Assembly: GCA_003168265.1 (NCBI GenBank)
Contig: PMSV01000001.1
Span: 1-64,000, forward strand
DNA length: 64,000 nt
From: Chitinophagaceae bacterium
GTDB taxonomy: Bacteria > Bacteroidota > Bacteroidia > Chitinophagales > Chitinophagaceae
Direction of reading: 5' to 3'
In this document: one piece after another, positions 1 to 10,600 of the stretch
Layout of the letters: the number at the start of each line of letters is the position of its first letter
How positions within the stretch are numbered: the stretch's first letter is position 1
Position numbers and translations under genes: made by a program
Notes under the pieces: generated by a model
The model's input: only the letters and a program-made list of their open reading frames with translations
Database searches by the model: none
What the model was told of the DNA's origin: nothing

Positions 1-3000
1 TGGCGAGATAACTGCCACCAGTGATGATTGCCTGCAAGGCAACCGTGTGCGCCTGTCCGTTGGCATTGAAATTGCCTGCGGTTGAGGCATTGGTAAACGT
101 GCCGCCGGTAGTGACAGGTGCGCTGCTGGTAAGTATCTGCAGCAAGCCTGCTCCTATGTGGTTAATGTTATTGAACGCACTATTTGCAACTGCCGTTCCG
201 CCTGATCCTGTGCTAATGATTTGCGTACCAGAAGCCAGTGTAAATGTAACTGTGTTGCTCCCTGGTGTAAAGGTGCCACCGCTTTGAACCCAGTTTCCTG
301 ATACGCTAAACAGGCCGGAAGGTGCGGTTAATGTACCCGAGCTGAGGGAGTCATTGGTTGTCGCAACATTGCCTGACGAACCGGTGAATATGCCACCATT
401 TATCTTCAATCCGCTTCCGTTGAATGTCTGAACTGCGCTTCCAGCGAGGTAGGTACCCCCTGAAACGATTGCCTGGGTGGTTACTGTGTGCGTCAATGAA
501 TTAGCACTGAATGTGCCGGCTATATTATAGAATGTGTCTGTAGTTATCAATGGATTTGAATACAAGAGCACAGTCCCTGCACTATTGACAACCAGATTGT
601 AGAACGAACTGGCGCCCGGGTTCAGATTTTGTGTTATCGCCGTGATGGCATCAAATGTAACTTTGCCCGTTCCAGACGTAAATGTCCCGGCGTTGGTCCA
701 GTTACCTCCAACGTAAACTTTTAATGCTGTTCCTGCTTTAAAGGTGGTGGAACTGCCAATCGATACATTGTTGTTAACGAAAAGGCTTGCTATGGTCCCA
801 GCTCCTGTCACAGCAGTACTGGAAGTGGAGGTTGACAAGTTATAGAACGTTTCACCAAGGGAGGTTCCGTTAATTGATTGTGCCACACCGCCTGTAAATG
901 TTACGGTGTTACTGGTACCTGGAATAAATCCTCCTGTAGCACTGTTTAGGTTATTATCCGTCCAGCTGCCGGTAACGTAAATGTTGGTTGCCGTTCCCGC
1001 TGACATCGTTGTTGAATTGGACATGGTCATCGAGCCATTTAATGTCAACGTTGATGTACTTCCCACAACGCTAAGGCCAGTGTTTGCAGCAACGGTAGTG
1101 ATATTATTAAATGTCTGCCCTGTAGCTGTACCATAGATGGATTGTGTAGAAGCTCCCATGTTAAAATAAACAGTAGATGTTCCGGGTGTATAACTACCTG
1201 CACTGCTACCCGTGCTATCCACCCAATTTCCACCGATTGTGATATTATAATTTCCGGTGTTACTGAAAACAGATGTGCTTCTTATCCTAATATCATTATT
1301 GACGCCATTTGTTGTGCTGTTAGCGCCAAGCAATCCCTGCAGCAATTTTGTTCCGCCGCTATCCAGTATAATTGATCCATAAGCAGAACCAATAGTTGTT
1401 GTGCTATTTACATTCTGGCTACCTGCCCCGGCATAGTCAACAGTCATACTAGACAGCGTGTTCGTGGTAAATTTATATTGATCCACATAATCAGGTGTAC
1501 CTGTTGTTCTGTTCACGTGTATGGTACCGACTCCGCTGATAGTGCCCTGAGTTGTCGTGGCATTAAGCACTACCGTAGGAGCAGGTATCAGAACTGTGTT
1601 TGGCAAAGCCATAGTCAATGAGTTACTTACCCCAATACTTCCATTAACAGATAATGGTGCAGTAATATTGGAATCCACCAGGTTGTAGAAAGTGATTACC
1701 GAACCGGCGTATTGATTTATGGCCTGTGCTGATGTTCCACTGAAGGCAACTGTCCCACTCCCGGAGAGCACTGGAGATCCCTCACTTTGATTTGGCTCAT
1801 TGGGGAAATTCCAGTTACCATGTATGTTAAGTTTTCCTGCTGTACCGGCACCAGTAAATTCAATCTGATCGCCTCCATTATAACCAGATTCATCTACATC
1901 CTGGCCTACATTAACTACTCCACCAGATGCAATATCAAGGCGAGCAATGCGATATTCTGTACCAGTTACAAATGTTGCATTAAAAATTAGGCTCCCGGTA
2001 ATGTTTAAAGTAGTTCCGCTACTTATATGAACTGAATCAATAGTATTAGCATTTACGTAAGCAGTGGGCCCATTAATGGTAAAATTTCCGGTCACACTCA
2101 AATTTGCATTTAAAATGAGGTTAGCATAAAAACTATTAGAATTGTTATCATATCCTGAAACTGAAAGATAACCTGCAGTAGAAGGAACATCCACCGTAAC
2201 GGTAACGGGGCTGCTAGTGCTCGGAATATTTGAGATTGTAACCAACGTTGCCTGAGAAGTGGGCACCTGGGTCGCATTTATCCAAGGTGAGGCGCCAGTG
2301 TGAGAGCTTTGCCATGTAGCAAGGTTACTCCAGTTCCCTGTAACCTGAGATCTAAAATAATCAGTGGCCTGTGTTGCATCTGTGGTAGTAAAGTTTGCTA
2401 CGGACGATGCAGCGCCAGAACTGCCACATGTGGAAGTGTTGGCAGTATTATTTGCAACTACCTCAAAGTAGTAGGTTGTATTTGATGACAGGCCAGTCAA
2501 ATTATACGTAGTAGCACCTGTAACTGTATATGTATTAGCCCATGGAGGTCCCGCTGCCCCTGGATTTACATATAAAGTATAAGACGTAACGGTGCCATTT
2601 GGAGCTGTCCAGGATACAGTTGCCGAACTTCCTGTGATCGCAGAGGATGTTAACCCAGTAGGAGCAGCAATGCAGGTATATTCTGATGAAGATATTGATG
2701 TCGAATACACCGGCCCAAGACAACTGGTATTATTGTATGCAAATGCATACATGTAATAATTGGTGTTGGAAAGCAGCGTCGTAGACGTAAAGCTTGTTGA
2801 TGTGCCTACGTAACCTGCGATATAATTGGTAAAATAAGTCGTCCCTTGATTATATATTGTGCCATTTGCGGGGGTAGGTGGCGTAGCACTAGTACTAAAA
2901 AATACCACATAACCCGTAGGTGCAGGTGAGGGTGCCCCGATAGTGGCTGAAATATTTGTGGCAGTGCTTGATATGCTACCAAGACTTGTTGGAAGCCCCG

Positions 3001-6000
3001 GAGTAGTACATGGAGGTTCATTTGCACCACAAGCAAAATACAACGTAGTACTTGATGCCGCTGACAGCGAAGTCGTGGATACTATGCCTGTATAACTTGA
3101 AACCGCGACAGAAGTACCGCCCCAAGAGGTATAAGCTGTGCTAACATCCCCGTTGGGGCTATAGGCAACAACATTATTATTGCCTATGCTTGCTTTTGCA
3201 ATGGCAACTGTTCCCGAGCTTAACGTTACCGTAGTATTGAGTGTCCAATACTCAGTACTACTTACTGAATATAAGGTTGCATCATGACCATTTGGATAAC
3301 CGCTGCCATTGAAAGCCTGAACTGTTACAACGGGTGCACTGCTTGCACCAGGACTGGTTAAAGCAAGTGGAAGATAGGTGGTTCCGGACCCCATTGGGAA
3401 TGTAAATGTGCTTGATGATGTGGCGGGCAGACTCCATTTTACTGGCCCATTGATGAATGATGTAGCAGATCCCCCACCAATGCCTGTATTTGCCGTATTT
3501 GTTACGCTTACGGTACCTGAGGTGGTCGTTAATATCCCATTGGTAAGAGTCAGGGTATTTGTTACTGTAGTAGCAATAGCGGTACTTACACCCCCACCGG
3601 TGTTACTAATCGTAAGTTTATAAAAACTGGTACTTGCAGTGCCACCAATGATTTGAGCTGAAGAGCCATTTAAGGTTATGGTGCCTGTGCTCTGCGTGTA
3701 GGTACCATTATTTGTCCAGTTTTTTGCAACTGTATGAGTGTAGGTGCTACCAAGGAAAGTTGAACTTGGATTGATCAAAACGCTGCCTGCAATAGTCAAT
3801 GCCCCTGACCCAGCTGCTGTAGCGCTTGTTGCTGGTGTAAGCGTTACATCTCCAATTGTTAAATTGCCATAAGTAGGGGTATTGGTAATGGTTTGGGCAC
3901 CTGTAGATGCCGCAGCTTCATATTCCACTGTACTGGTTGAGCTAAACGTATAAGTATAACCCGATGGAATATTACTTCCAGTTGCAGAAGCATTCGCAAT
4001 ATCAAGTAATTTCAAAGTGCCGTTGAGGGTAAATAAGCCAGCAGACCCGCCGTTCTCTAGGTAATTGTAATTATCAAGCGCTTCCCCAACACCCAAAATC
4101 AATGTAGCACCTGTACTAACTACCAAATTGGAATAGGGAACAAAGTTGTTGGTATTTTCATCTGCAGTAGAATAAGGAGTGCCATAAGCCCCCAAACTAA
4201 CAGTAGTTGTTGGGGTGTATGTTAAACCAACCTGTATTGTTCCTGGAGTCCATGGATTTTGATATAAATTATCTGTAATAGTCTGAACACCATTTGCATC
4301 AAATATTTCAGTGACTGTATTTGCATCGTAAGATCCAGCATATTGGCCCAAATTCAAATTGCCCCTGAATATGATAGTGCCTGTTGAGGCAGCGCTAGTT
4401 CCACCCACATATACATTTGATGTACTAATTGCTGAATTACTGTTTCCCTGATCAAAAGTAGCAGCACCGTTAAATGTAGTAGTGGCTCCTGTTGCAGTTA
4501 CAAAATATACTGCGCCATTGTCACCAGCATTTTCGCTGTTTCCTATGGTCGTACCGGTAACAGTCATAGTGCCGATGTTACTGATAACGATTGTTTGGGC
4601 CCTGGAACCTGTCGTCGCAGTAGTGACTGATAGGTTTCCGCCAATATTTAGTGTACCCCCCGATGCAACGTTAAGCGTTGTAGCAACAACCTTGCTAGGG
4701 GCAGTATTTGATACAGTCACGTTTCCAGTGCTAGTCATAGTGTAGCCTGAAGGTATATTGAGTTCCCAGGTTGTGGCGTTCGCTACGGTTGCGGAAACAG
4801 TAATCGTTAACGAATTAAAATTGATAGAAGTACTGCCACTTGCCGGAGCTACTGTATATCCTTGAGTTGTACTATTGAGATTCATTACCAGATTATCCCC
4901 TGAAGCTGGAGATATTGCGGGGCTCCAGTTGGCTGCCAGGTTGAAATCTGTACTGGTGCTGCCACCCGTTGTGCCTGCTCCTACCCAATTTTTCAGTGCC
5001 CCTGTTGTGACCGTACCGCTTAAGCTACCTGAATAAAGTGGACCGCCTGTACATGTTGTGCTATTATATGAATATACCCAATACCAGTATTGGGTGGAAG
5101 CAGACACTGTGTTATCTATAAAACCGGTTGTCGTAGCTACAGAAACGATATAGCCACCAAGTGCAGTGGAACCAGCTGTATAAGTTGTACCATTCACTGG
5201 TGTTGTTGGTGGTGTAGAACTTGTGGTTCTTATAACCAGATAGCCAGTGGGCGCAGGAGTTGGAGCGGTAAATGTGCCTGTTACGGAGGTCGAAGAAGTA
5301 GCAGTTAATACCAAAGAGGTGGGCGCCGATGGAGTTGTACAGGCTGCTTCTGGCGTTACCGAATTGGACGGTGCGCTCGCTGCACTCGTGCCACCTGCAT
5401 TGGTGGCAGTCACCGTAAATGTGTAAGTTGTGCCGTTCGTCAGACCCGTGACCGTTATCGGGCTTGATGCCCCAGTCGCTGTGATGCCGCTTGGGCTTGA
5501 GGTTACCGTATAGGTGATCGTTGCGGTGCCAGATGGCGGAGTGAACGTGACCGTCGCCTGTCCATTGCCTGCCGTGGCTGTGCCGATGGTCGGAGCCGCA
5601 GGTATAGTTGTAGCATTTGTCGATGCAGACGAAGTGCTATAGTATGGTGCCCCTGAGCAACCCGAGTTATACGAATAGACGAATACATAATATTTTGTGT
5701 TGCTTGTTAGGACGGTTGCGGCAGTGAATGTTGTTGAAGTGCTGGCATATTCGACGGTTCCGCCACCTAGGGCGGTCCCCACTGTATATGTCGTGCCGTT
5801 TGAAGGCCCTGCAGAAAGCGTTGCGCTTGTGCTGACCACCACCAGATAACCCGTAGGAGCAGTGGCCGGGGCTGTTATCGTCCCGGGTATTGTTGTAGTA
5901 GTCGTCTGGCCTGTGGCTACCGATGTCGGTGCCGAGGGCGTTGTGCAAGGTGCTGTAGGTGTAGCATTAGCAGTAAGTGCCGTAGAATATAATAAGCAAC

Positions 6001-6979
6001 TACCAGTGCCGCTGAGAGACCACAAAGAGTAATAGTAGGTAGTCCCGTTTGTCAACCCTGTTTGCGTATAAAAGTTGGCACCAGCCGCTCCATTATATAA
6101 AACAGTACCTCCACCAGTGATGCTGTTTCCTGAAGCATAAGTAGTGCCTGCAACAGGTGTACCAAATGTGTTAGTTGTATTCCATGCTAACAACACATTG
6201 TTTCCTGCAGTATTTGCTGTTGATGAAAGTACATTTTGTGCATTGCCGGCTGCCGCACTGAACGATGCAGGAACAGCAGGGATTGCACTAATGGAAAAAT
6301 TTGTCACGCCGGCTTGATAAGAACTGGACGTTCCATCGCTATTGTATCCATATACCCTGAAATAAACAGTTGATCCTGCAGCTAGTGCGATTGCAGTGGT
6401 ATTGTTTGATGTAGCCGTTGCGCCTGTATTGTCCTTAATATTTGTTGCTATAGAAGTAAATGTGCCAGGAGTCGAAACACCGGTTGCATAGGAAAGTTGC
6501 CAATCCATATAAACAGCACCCGCTTCATAATAAGTCGTAAGATTTTCTGTATTAATTGTTATTGAACTTGAGCCCGTGTTCGTGAAAGTTAATTGAATAT
6601 ACTGTGATGTATTTACAGCGTCTGTCTCTGTCCATCCGTAAGCTGCATAACCATATGTAGCGTTTGGAGCAGTGGGCGACTGGGTTAGGCCAGTAGTACC
6701 CGTAATACTTGGTGAAGTGGCAGTTCCACCACATACAACAGGTGTAACACTTGAAGTAAGTGTCCAGACAGCACTTTGCCCAAAGCTTTTTTGACTAAGA
6801 GCAACTAACATCATCAATACAGCAGGAACTGTAGTTCTAAGGAAGCGTAAAATTTTTTTCATGGTAATTCTGTTGAAGATAAATCGATGTTTTCCAGGAG
6901 ACTGATCAGGCAAGGCCATGACCAGGGCTTGGGTTCGGAAGTTTTTGGAGATCAAATGCTTATCAGTACTCAGTATCAT
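1..6979 (-). CDS. Giant T9SS-type adhesin-like protein, C-terminus cut by window edge
   Basis: One reading frame stays open from 6979 down to base 1, so at least 2,326 codons are present and the stop lies outside the window. Residues 1-39 form an N-terminal extension, followed by a signal peptide (MKKILRFLRTT at residue 40, cleavage near SFGQ). Next come a non-repetitive domain, fibronectin-III-like units (about residues 340-660), S/T/N-rich beta-helix sequence, an internal module resembling the end of the sister proteins (about 1170-1316), more fibronectin-like units and a second beta-helix. The last visible repeats match units just before the C-terminal module of the neighbour, so a T9SS sorting domain is expected off the edge; this is inference. 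The start at 6979 was chosen because the extension is conserved in codon register with the next gene. The conventional alternative is 6862. Probably a surface adhesin; the ligand is unknown. Confidence 0.85.
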   Translation of the reverse strand, partial: MILSTDKHLISKNFRTQALVMALPDQSPGKHRFIFNRITMKKILRFLRTTVPAVLMMLVALSQKSFGQSAVWTLTSSVTPVVCGGTATSPSITGTTGLTQSPTAPNATYGYAAYGWTETDAVNTSQYIQLTFTNTGSSSITINTENLTTYYEAGAVYMDWQLSYATGVSTPGTFTSIATNIKDNTGATATSNNTTAIALAAGSTVYFRVYGYNSDGTSSSYQAGVTNFSISAIPAVPASFSAAAGNAQNVLSSTANTAGNNVLLAWNTTNTFGTPVAGTTYASGNSITGGGTVLYNGAAGANFYTQTGLTNGTTYYYSLWSLSGTGSCLLYSTALTANATPTAPCTTPSAPTSVATGQTTTTTIPGTITAPATAPTGYLVVVSTSATLSAGPSNGTTYTVGTALGGGTVEYASTSTTFTAATVLTSNTKYYVFVYSYNSGCSGAPYYSTSSASTNATTIPAAPTIGTATAGNGQATVTFTPPSGTATITYTVTSSPSGITATGASSPITVTGLTNGTTYTFTVTATNAGGTSAASAPSNSVTPEAACTTPSAPTSLVLTATSSTSVTGTFTAPTPAPTGYLVIRTTSSTPPTTPVNGTTYTAGSTALGGYIVSVATTTGFIDNTVSASTQYWYWVYSYNSTTCTGGPLYSGSLSGTVTTGALKNWVGAGTTGGSTSTDFNLAANWSPAISPASGDNLVMNLNSTTQGYTVAPASGSTSINFNSLTITVSATVANATTWELNIPSGYTMTSTGNVTVSNTAPSKVVATTLNVASGGTLNIGGNLSVTTATTGSRAQTIVISNIGTMTVTGTTIGNSENAGDNGAVYFVTATGATTTFNGAATFDQGNSNSAISTSNVYVGGTSAASTGTIIFRGNLNLGQYAGSYDANTVTEIFDANGVQTITDNLYQNPWTPGTIQVGLTYTPTTTVSLGAYGTPYSTADENTNNFVPYSNLVVSTGATLILGVGEALDNYNYLENGGSAGLFTLNGTLKLLDIANASATGSNIPSGYTYTFSSTSTVEYEAAASTGAQTITNTPTYGNLTIGDVTLTPATSATAAGSGALTIAGSVLINPSSTFLGSTYTHTVAKNWTNNGTYTQSTGTITLNGSSAQIIGGTASTSFYKLTISNTGGGVSTAIATTVTNTLTLTNGILTTTSGTVSVTNTANTGIGGGSATSFINGPVKWSLPATSSSTFTFPMGSGTTYLPLALTSPGASSAPVVTVQAFNGSGYPNGHDATLYSVSSTEYWTLNTTVTLSSGTVAIAKASIGNNNVVAYSPNGDVSTAYTSWGGTSVAVSSYTGIVSTTSLSAASSTTLYFACGANEPPCTTPGLPTSLGSISSTATNISATIGAPSPAPTGYVVFFSTSATPPTPANGTIYNQGTTYFTNYIAGYVGTSTSFTSTTLLSNTNYYMYAFAYNNTSCLGPVYSTSISSSEYTCIAAPTGLTSSAITGSSATVSWTAPNGTVTSYTLYVNPGAAGPPWANTYTVTGATTYNLTGLSSNTTYYFEVVANNTANTSTCGSSGAASSVANFTTTDATQATDYFRSQVTGNWSNLATWQSSHTGASPWINATQVPTSQATLVTISNIPSTSSPVTVTVDVPSTAGYLSVSGYDNNSNSFYANLILNANLSVTGNFTINGPTAYVNANTIDSVHISSGTTLNITGSLIFNATFVTGTEYRIARLDIASGGVVNVGQDVDESGYNGGDQIEFTGAGTAGKLNIHGNWNFPNEPNQSEGSPVLSGSGTVAFSGTSAQAINQYAGSVITFYNLVDSNITAPLSVNGSIGVSNSLTMALPNTVLIPAPTVVLNATTTQGTISGVGTIHVNRTTGTPDYVDQYKFTTNTLSSMTVDYAGAGSQNVNSTTTIGSAYGSIILDSGGTKLLQGLLGANSTTNGVNNDIRIRSTSVFSNTGNYNITIGGNWVDSTGSSAGSYTPGTSTVYFNMGASTQSIYGTATGQTFNNITTVAANTGLSVVGSTSTLTLNGSMTMSNSTTMSAGTATNIYVTGSWTDNNLNSATGGFIPGTSNTVTFTGGVAQSINGTSLGETFYNLSTSTSSTAVTGAGTIASLFVNNNVSIGSSTTFKAGTALKVYVGGNWTNAGTFTSGTGKVTFDAITAITQNLNPGASSFYNLVVNSAGTVLLYSNPLITTDTFYNIAGTFSANSLTHTVTTQAIVSGGTYLAGSAVQTFNGSGLKINGGIFTGSSGNVATTNDSLSSGTLTAPSGLFSVSGNWVQSGGTFTPGSNTVTFTLASGTQIISTGSGGTAVANSAFNNINHIGAGLLQILTSSAPVTTGGTFTNASTAGNFNANGQAHTVALQAIITGGSYLA

Positions 6980-7265
6980 TAAACTCACTTTTAAAACTTA
7001 GATCACAATTTTACTCACGGCGATGCCTATCCTAAAGGCAATTAACCTCAAAGCTTTTCAGTTCTGATATATGATAATGGATCACATGCTTTAACCTGTG
7101 AAACTAGGTTCGCGCAGGGAAGCAAGACAAGGCAATTCAGCCGTTCTTTTAAATGAGTAGATCAAGAGTCAACTTATTGCGAAGAGGTGACGATAGCGAT
7201 TCCTGTGTTATGAACAGAAACGCATGAAGTTTAAAAGAGATGATCCGTACAACGAAGGAACTTAA

Positions 7266-7279
7266 TAAGAATGGATTTT
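7266..7279 (-). promoter_or_regulatory. Conserved upstream element, copy 1
   Basis: The plus strand reads TAAGAATGGATTTT. The same core occurs upstream of the other two minus-strand giant genes at a similar distance (287 bp here from the chosen start). It may be a regulator site or part of a promoter. No TAnnTTTG box directly attached to it was recognised, so its role is unknown. Confidence 0.4.
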
Positions 7280-7563
7280 GGAGGTATAAGCAACCAGATT
7301 TACTTGGTTTCAGGATAAAAATAGTCTCAATTTATTAGATTCCCACTAATATTTTTAAGTAACTGATAAATAAGGTTTTAAAATCTTTAAAATCATATTT
7401 TTTTTAAAAGAATGTGTCGAACAGAAAAAATCATAATCTGACCGCAATCAATATTAACTTTTATTTATGGCGGTTAGACTTGAAAAATGCAAGAAGTTTA
7501 ATTCGACCGGATTAAAAATTTCAGTTTGGGGGAATATATTTTGGTGGAAAACAGGAGATGAAC

Positions 7564-7597
7564 AAAAGAGCCGCATCAGAATCGATGCGGCTCCAGG
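7564..7597 (-). terminator. Rho-independent terminator of the second giant gene
   Basis: A perfect 10-bp stem (7568-7577 with 7584-7593, GAGCCGCATC) with a 6-base loop is followed on the minus strand by TTTTGTT. It lies about 35 bp after the stop codon of the 3.3-kilo-residue gene. Confidence 0.8.
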
Positions 7598-7627
7598 TCT
7601 TCACAAAGGGAGGTTGTGTTTTTTCAA

Positions 7628-10600
7628 TTACTGTTTTACGAAGGTTAGGGTATTGGTTTGTCCGTTCATGAATACACCCCTTACGATGTACATTCCATTG
7701 GCCAGTGTCGAAGTATGGAGATCGATGGTATTCATTCCACCTACCACATTAATCGTTTGGCGAACCAGTTGCTTGCCATCGATGCTATAGATCACCAGTT
7801 CCACATTCTGATTTTCAGAAGCCGAGATATTCAGCCATGCTTCGCTTTGTACCGGGTTCGGTCTCACAGTCATCAGTTGTATTACATTCTGATCATTCAG
7901 GATGAGTACAAGCTGAGAATAAGTGATATTGCCATTCTGATCAATTACTTCCAGGCGGTAGTAAACCTTGCTTCCGGTTGCAGTATAGTCATTATAGTTA
8001 TAAGGCAATGAACATTCGGTTGCCGTGGCTGCCTGTACGGAATCGATATCGCTGAAATTGGTTCCATCAGAAGAACGTTGCAGAACGAACGAAGCTGTTT
8101 CTGAATTACATTCAGCCTTCCAATTCAGCAAATTGTATCCATTTTCCTTTGTGCCTGTGAAATAATCCAGTACAAGGCTGAGCGGATTGTCTAAGCCATT
8201 TGTGCTTCCCAAAGTGAATGGGCTGAATATCGAAGCTCCGGCATAGGTGATGCTTCCGCTGCTTGTGCTGCCATTGGTCACATAACCTGAAGAATTTGGA
8301 GCTTCCCATGCCCCCTGATAGGTCGGTCCATTATCCGAGAAGTTGAAATGTGCAACGGACAGATCGCTCAGGTTGGTTACAAAAGTGGAAGAACAACCGG
8401 CGCTGTTATTTGGATTCCAATAGAGCGTGATATTGGTGGTTGATCCAACGAGGTTTGCATTGCTGTTCAGTGGATAGGTCGAAGAGCCTTGCTTTAGATC
8501 CAGTCTCCAGTAATCGCAACCGCTCACCTGGGTCAACTGGGGAACATCTGGCCTCAGTATCGGACCCAGACTATATGCGCTCTGATGGATATACTCTGCC
8601 GTAAAGGTCTGGTTGGCTGTGCTGCCAGCCAGAGCCGAGATTTCAATGGGCACCAGGCCAGATCCTGCCTTACCGACGGGGAATGCGAAATCAGTGTTTC
8701 CTGTCTTCTGGATCGGACCGTTCACGAATCCGCCGGTGTAATAGCTGCTGGATACGCTGGGTGTTCCAAGTGCGCTGTTGGATGTGCTGGTCATGATCAG
8801 CAGATCGCTTGCATCCGTTGTCAGGTAGCCACTGGTTAGTGTCAGCACGCCGGTCACTGTTTTATTGATGCCTGTATTTGAAGCATCAACCAACGTAGCA
8901 TTGGAACTATTATTTAGGGTCAGGCCTCCGAATGTTGAACTGAGGGCCCCTCCGATAATCTGGGTCGAGCTTCCGTTTAAGCTAACCGTTCCCGAATTAT
9001 TCGTGAATGTGCCGCCATTATAAGCCCAGTTGCCGGATACCGTAAAGGTGCCGGAACTGCCCGGAGCTGTCAGTGTGCCGGTGGTGATAGTTACATTGGA
9101 AGCACTGACCTGGCTATTTGTTATGCCATTGAAATTGCCACCATTGATAACCAACCCGCCATTGAATGTCTGTTGACCTGAATTCGGCAGATAGCTGCCG
9201 CCGAGCAAGGCTGCGAGTCCGGTAACGGTATGGGCATTTCCATTGGCATCGAAATTACCGGCTGCTGCCTCATTGGTGAATGTTCCATCGGTAGCAAGCC
9301 GTGCATTGATGATCTGCAGAATGCCTGCTCCCGTATGGTCGATATTGTTGAAATCGCTGCTTGGAACTGCTGTTCCACCTGAACCCGTACTGATGGTCTG
9401 GGTTCCGGTCGTTGAAGCAAAGGTTACTGTATAAGTCCCCGGAGTGAAGTCACCTCCGCTTTGAGCCCAGTTACCCGTTACCGTGAACAAACCTGATGGT
9501 GACGTCAGCAGACCGCTGGACAGGATCACATTGGTAGAGCTGACATTGCCGGTAGAACCTGTGAAGTCGCCCCCGGATACCGTGAGACCACCGTTGAAGG
9601 TCTGTGTATTCGTGCTTGCAAGATAGGTTCCTCCTGAAACAGTTGCCAGTCCCGTCACCGTATGGGTCAACGCATTCGCGTTGAAAGTAGCCGACTGATG
9701 GGTAAAGGTTCCGCTCGTAGTCAGATTATTGGTAATGAGGGTAACCGAACTGCCGGCTGTAATCAGGATATTGTAGAATGGTGCTCCGCCTGAATTCAAA
9801 GTTTGTGAACCCGTTCCGTTAAAGTTAACGGTACCACTGTTCGGTGTGAAAGTGCCGCCTGTCTTGGACCAGTTGCCCGATACCGTGAATGTGCCCGTAC
9901 TGCCCGGATCTGTTAATGTACCCGTGGTCAGTGTTACATTGGCAGCGCTGACCTGGCTGTTGATCAGACCATTGAAGGTACCGCCATTGACGGTAAGTCC
10001 TCCATTGAATGTCTGCTGGCCGGTATTGGGCAGATAGCTTGCACCAAGCAAGCTGGCGAGCCCTGTAACCGTGTGGCCCTGGCCATTTGCATCGAAATTG
10101 CCGGCCGCTGCTTCATTGGTGAATGTGCCTCCTGTGGTAACCGGTGCATTGATAATCTGGGTTACACCTGCGCCTGTATGATCGATATTGTTGAAAGCGC
10201 TATTGCTTACAGCTGTCCCACCGGACCCTGTGCTGATAGTCTGTGTTCCGCTGGTTTTAGTAAAAGTGACTGTATAGGTTCCGGGTGTGAAACTGCCACC
10301 GCTCTGAGCCCAGTTACCCGTTACCGTGAACAGGCCTGATGGAGCGATTAGTGTTCCGCTGGAAAGCGCGACATTGGTTGTCGTTACATTACCCGCATTA
10401 CCAGTGAAGGTACCGCCGGATACGGTCAGGCCACCATTGAAAGTATGGGTAACACCTGTACCGGAAGCCAGGTAATTGCCACCGCTCACCGTTGCCAGAT
10501 TGGTTACAGTATGAGCCAGATTATTGGTCAGGGCATCGAATACACCAGAAGCATTGGTAAATGTATTGGTCGTGGTCAATGCATGGCTAGTTAACTGTAG

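Larger units (their letters stand above)
6980..7627 (-). other. Intergenic leader shared with the leader of the next giant gene
   Basis: No gene is supported here. On the minus strand about 6980-7300 is recognisably homologous to 17642-17950 upstream of the second giant gene. Shared landmarks include a short hairpin-like TGCCTTTAG...AGGCATCGCCGTGA block near 7020-7045, a CTCTTTTAAA block near 7230 and the TAAGAATGGATT block at 7266-7279. The rest up to 7560 is A/T-rich and shows nothing further, apart from the terminator of the downstream-facing neighbour. The similarity indicates duplication of gene plus leader, or a conserved long 5' untranslated region. Confidence 0.6.

Noticed and set aside
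7467-7790. A 107-codon plus-strand frame across the end of the second giant gene
   Set aside because: It crosses the terminator and the conserved sorting-domain region on the other strand and has no recognisable protein features.
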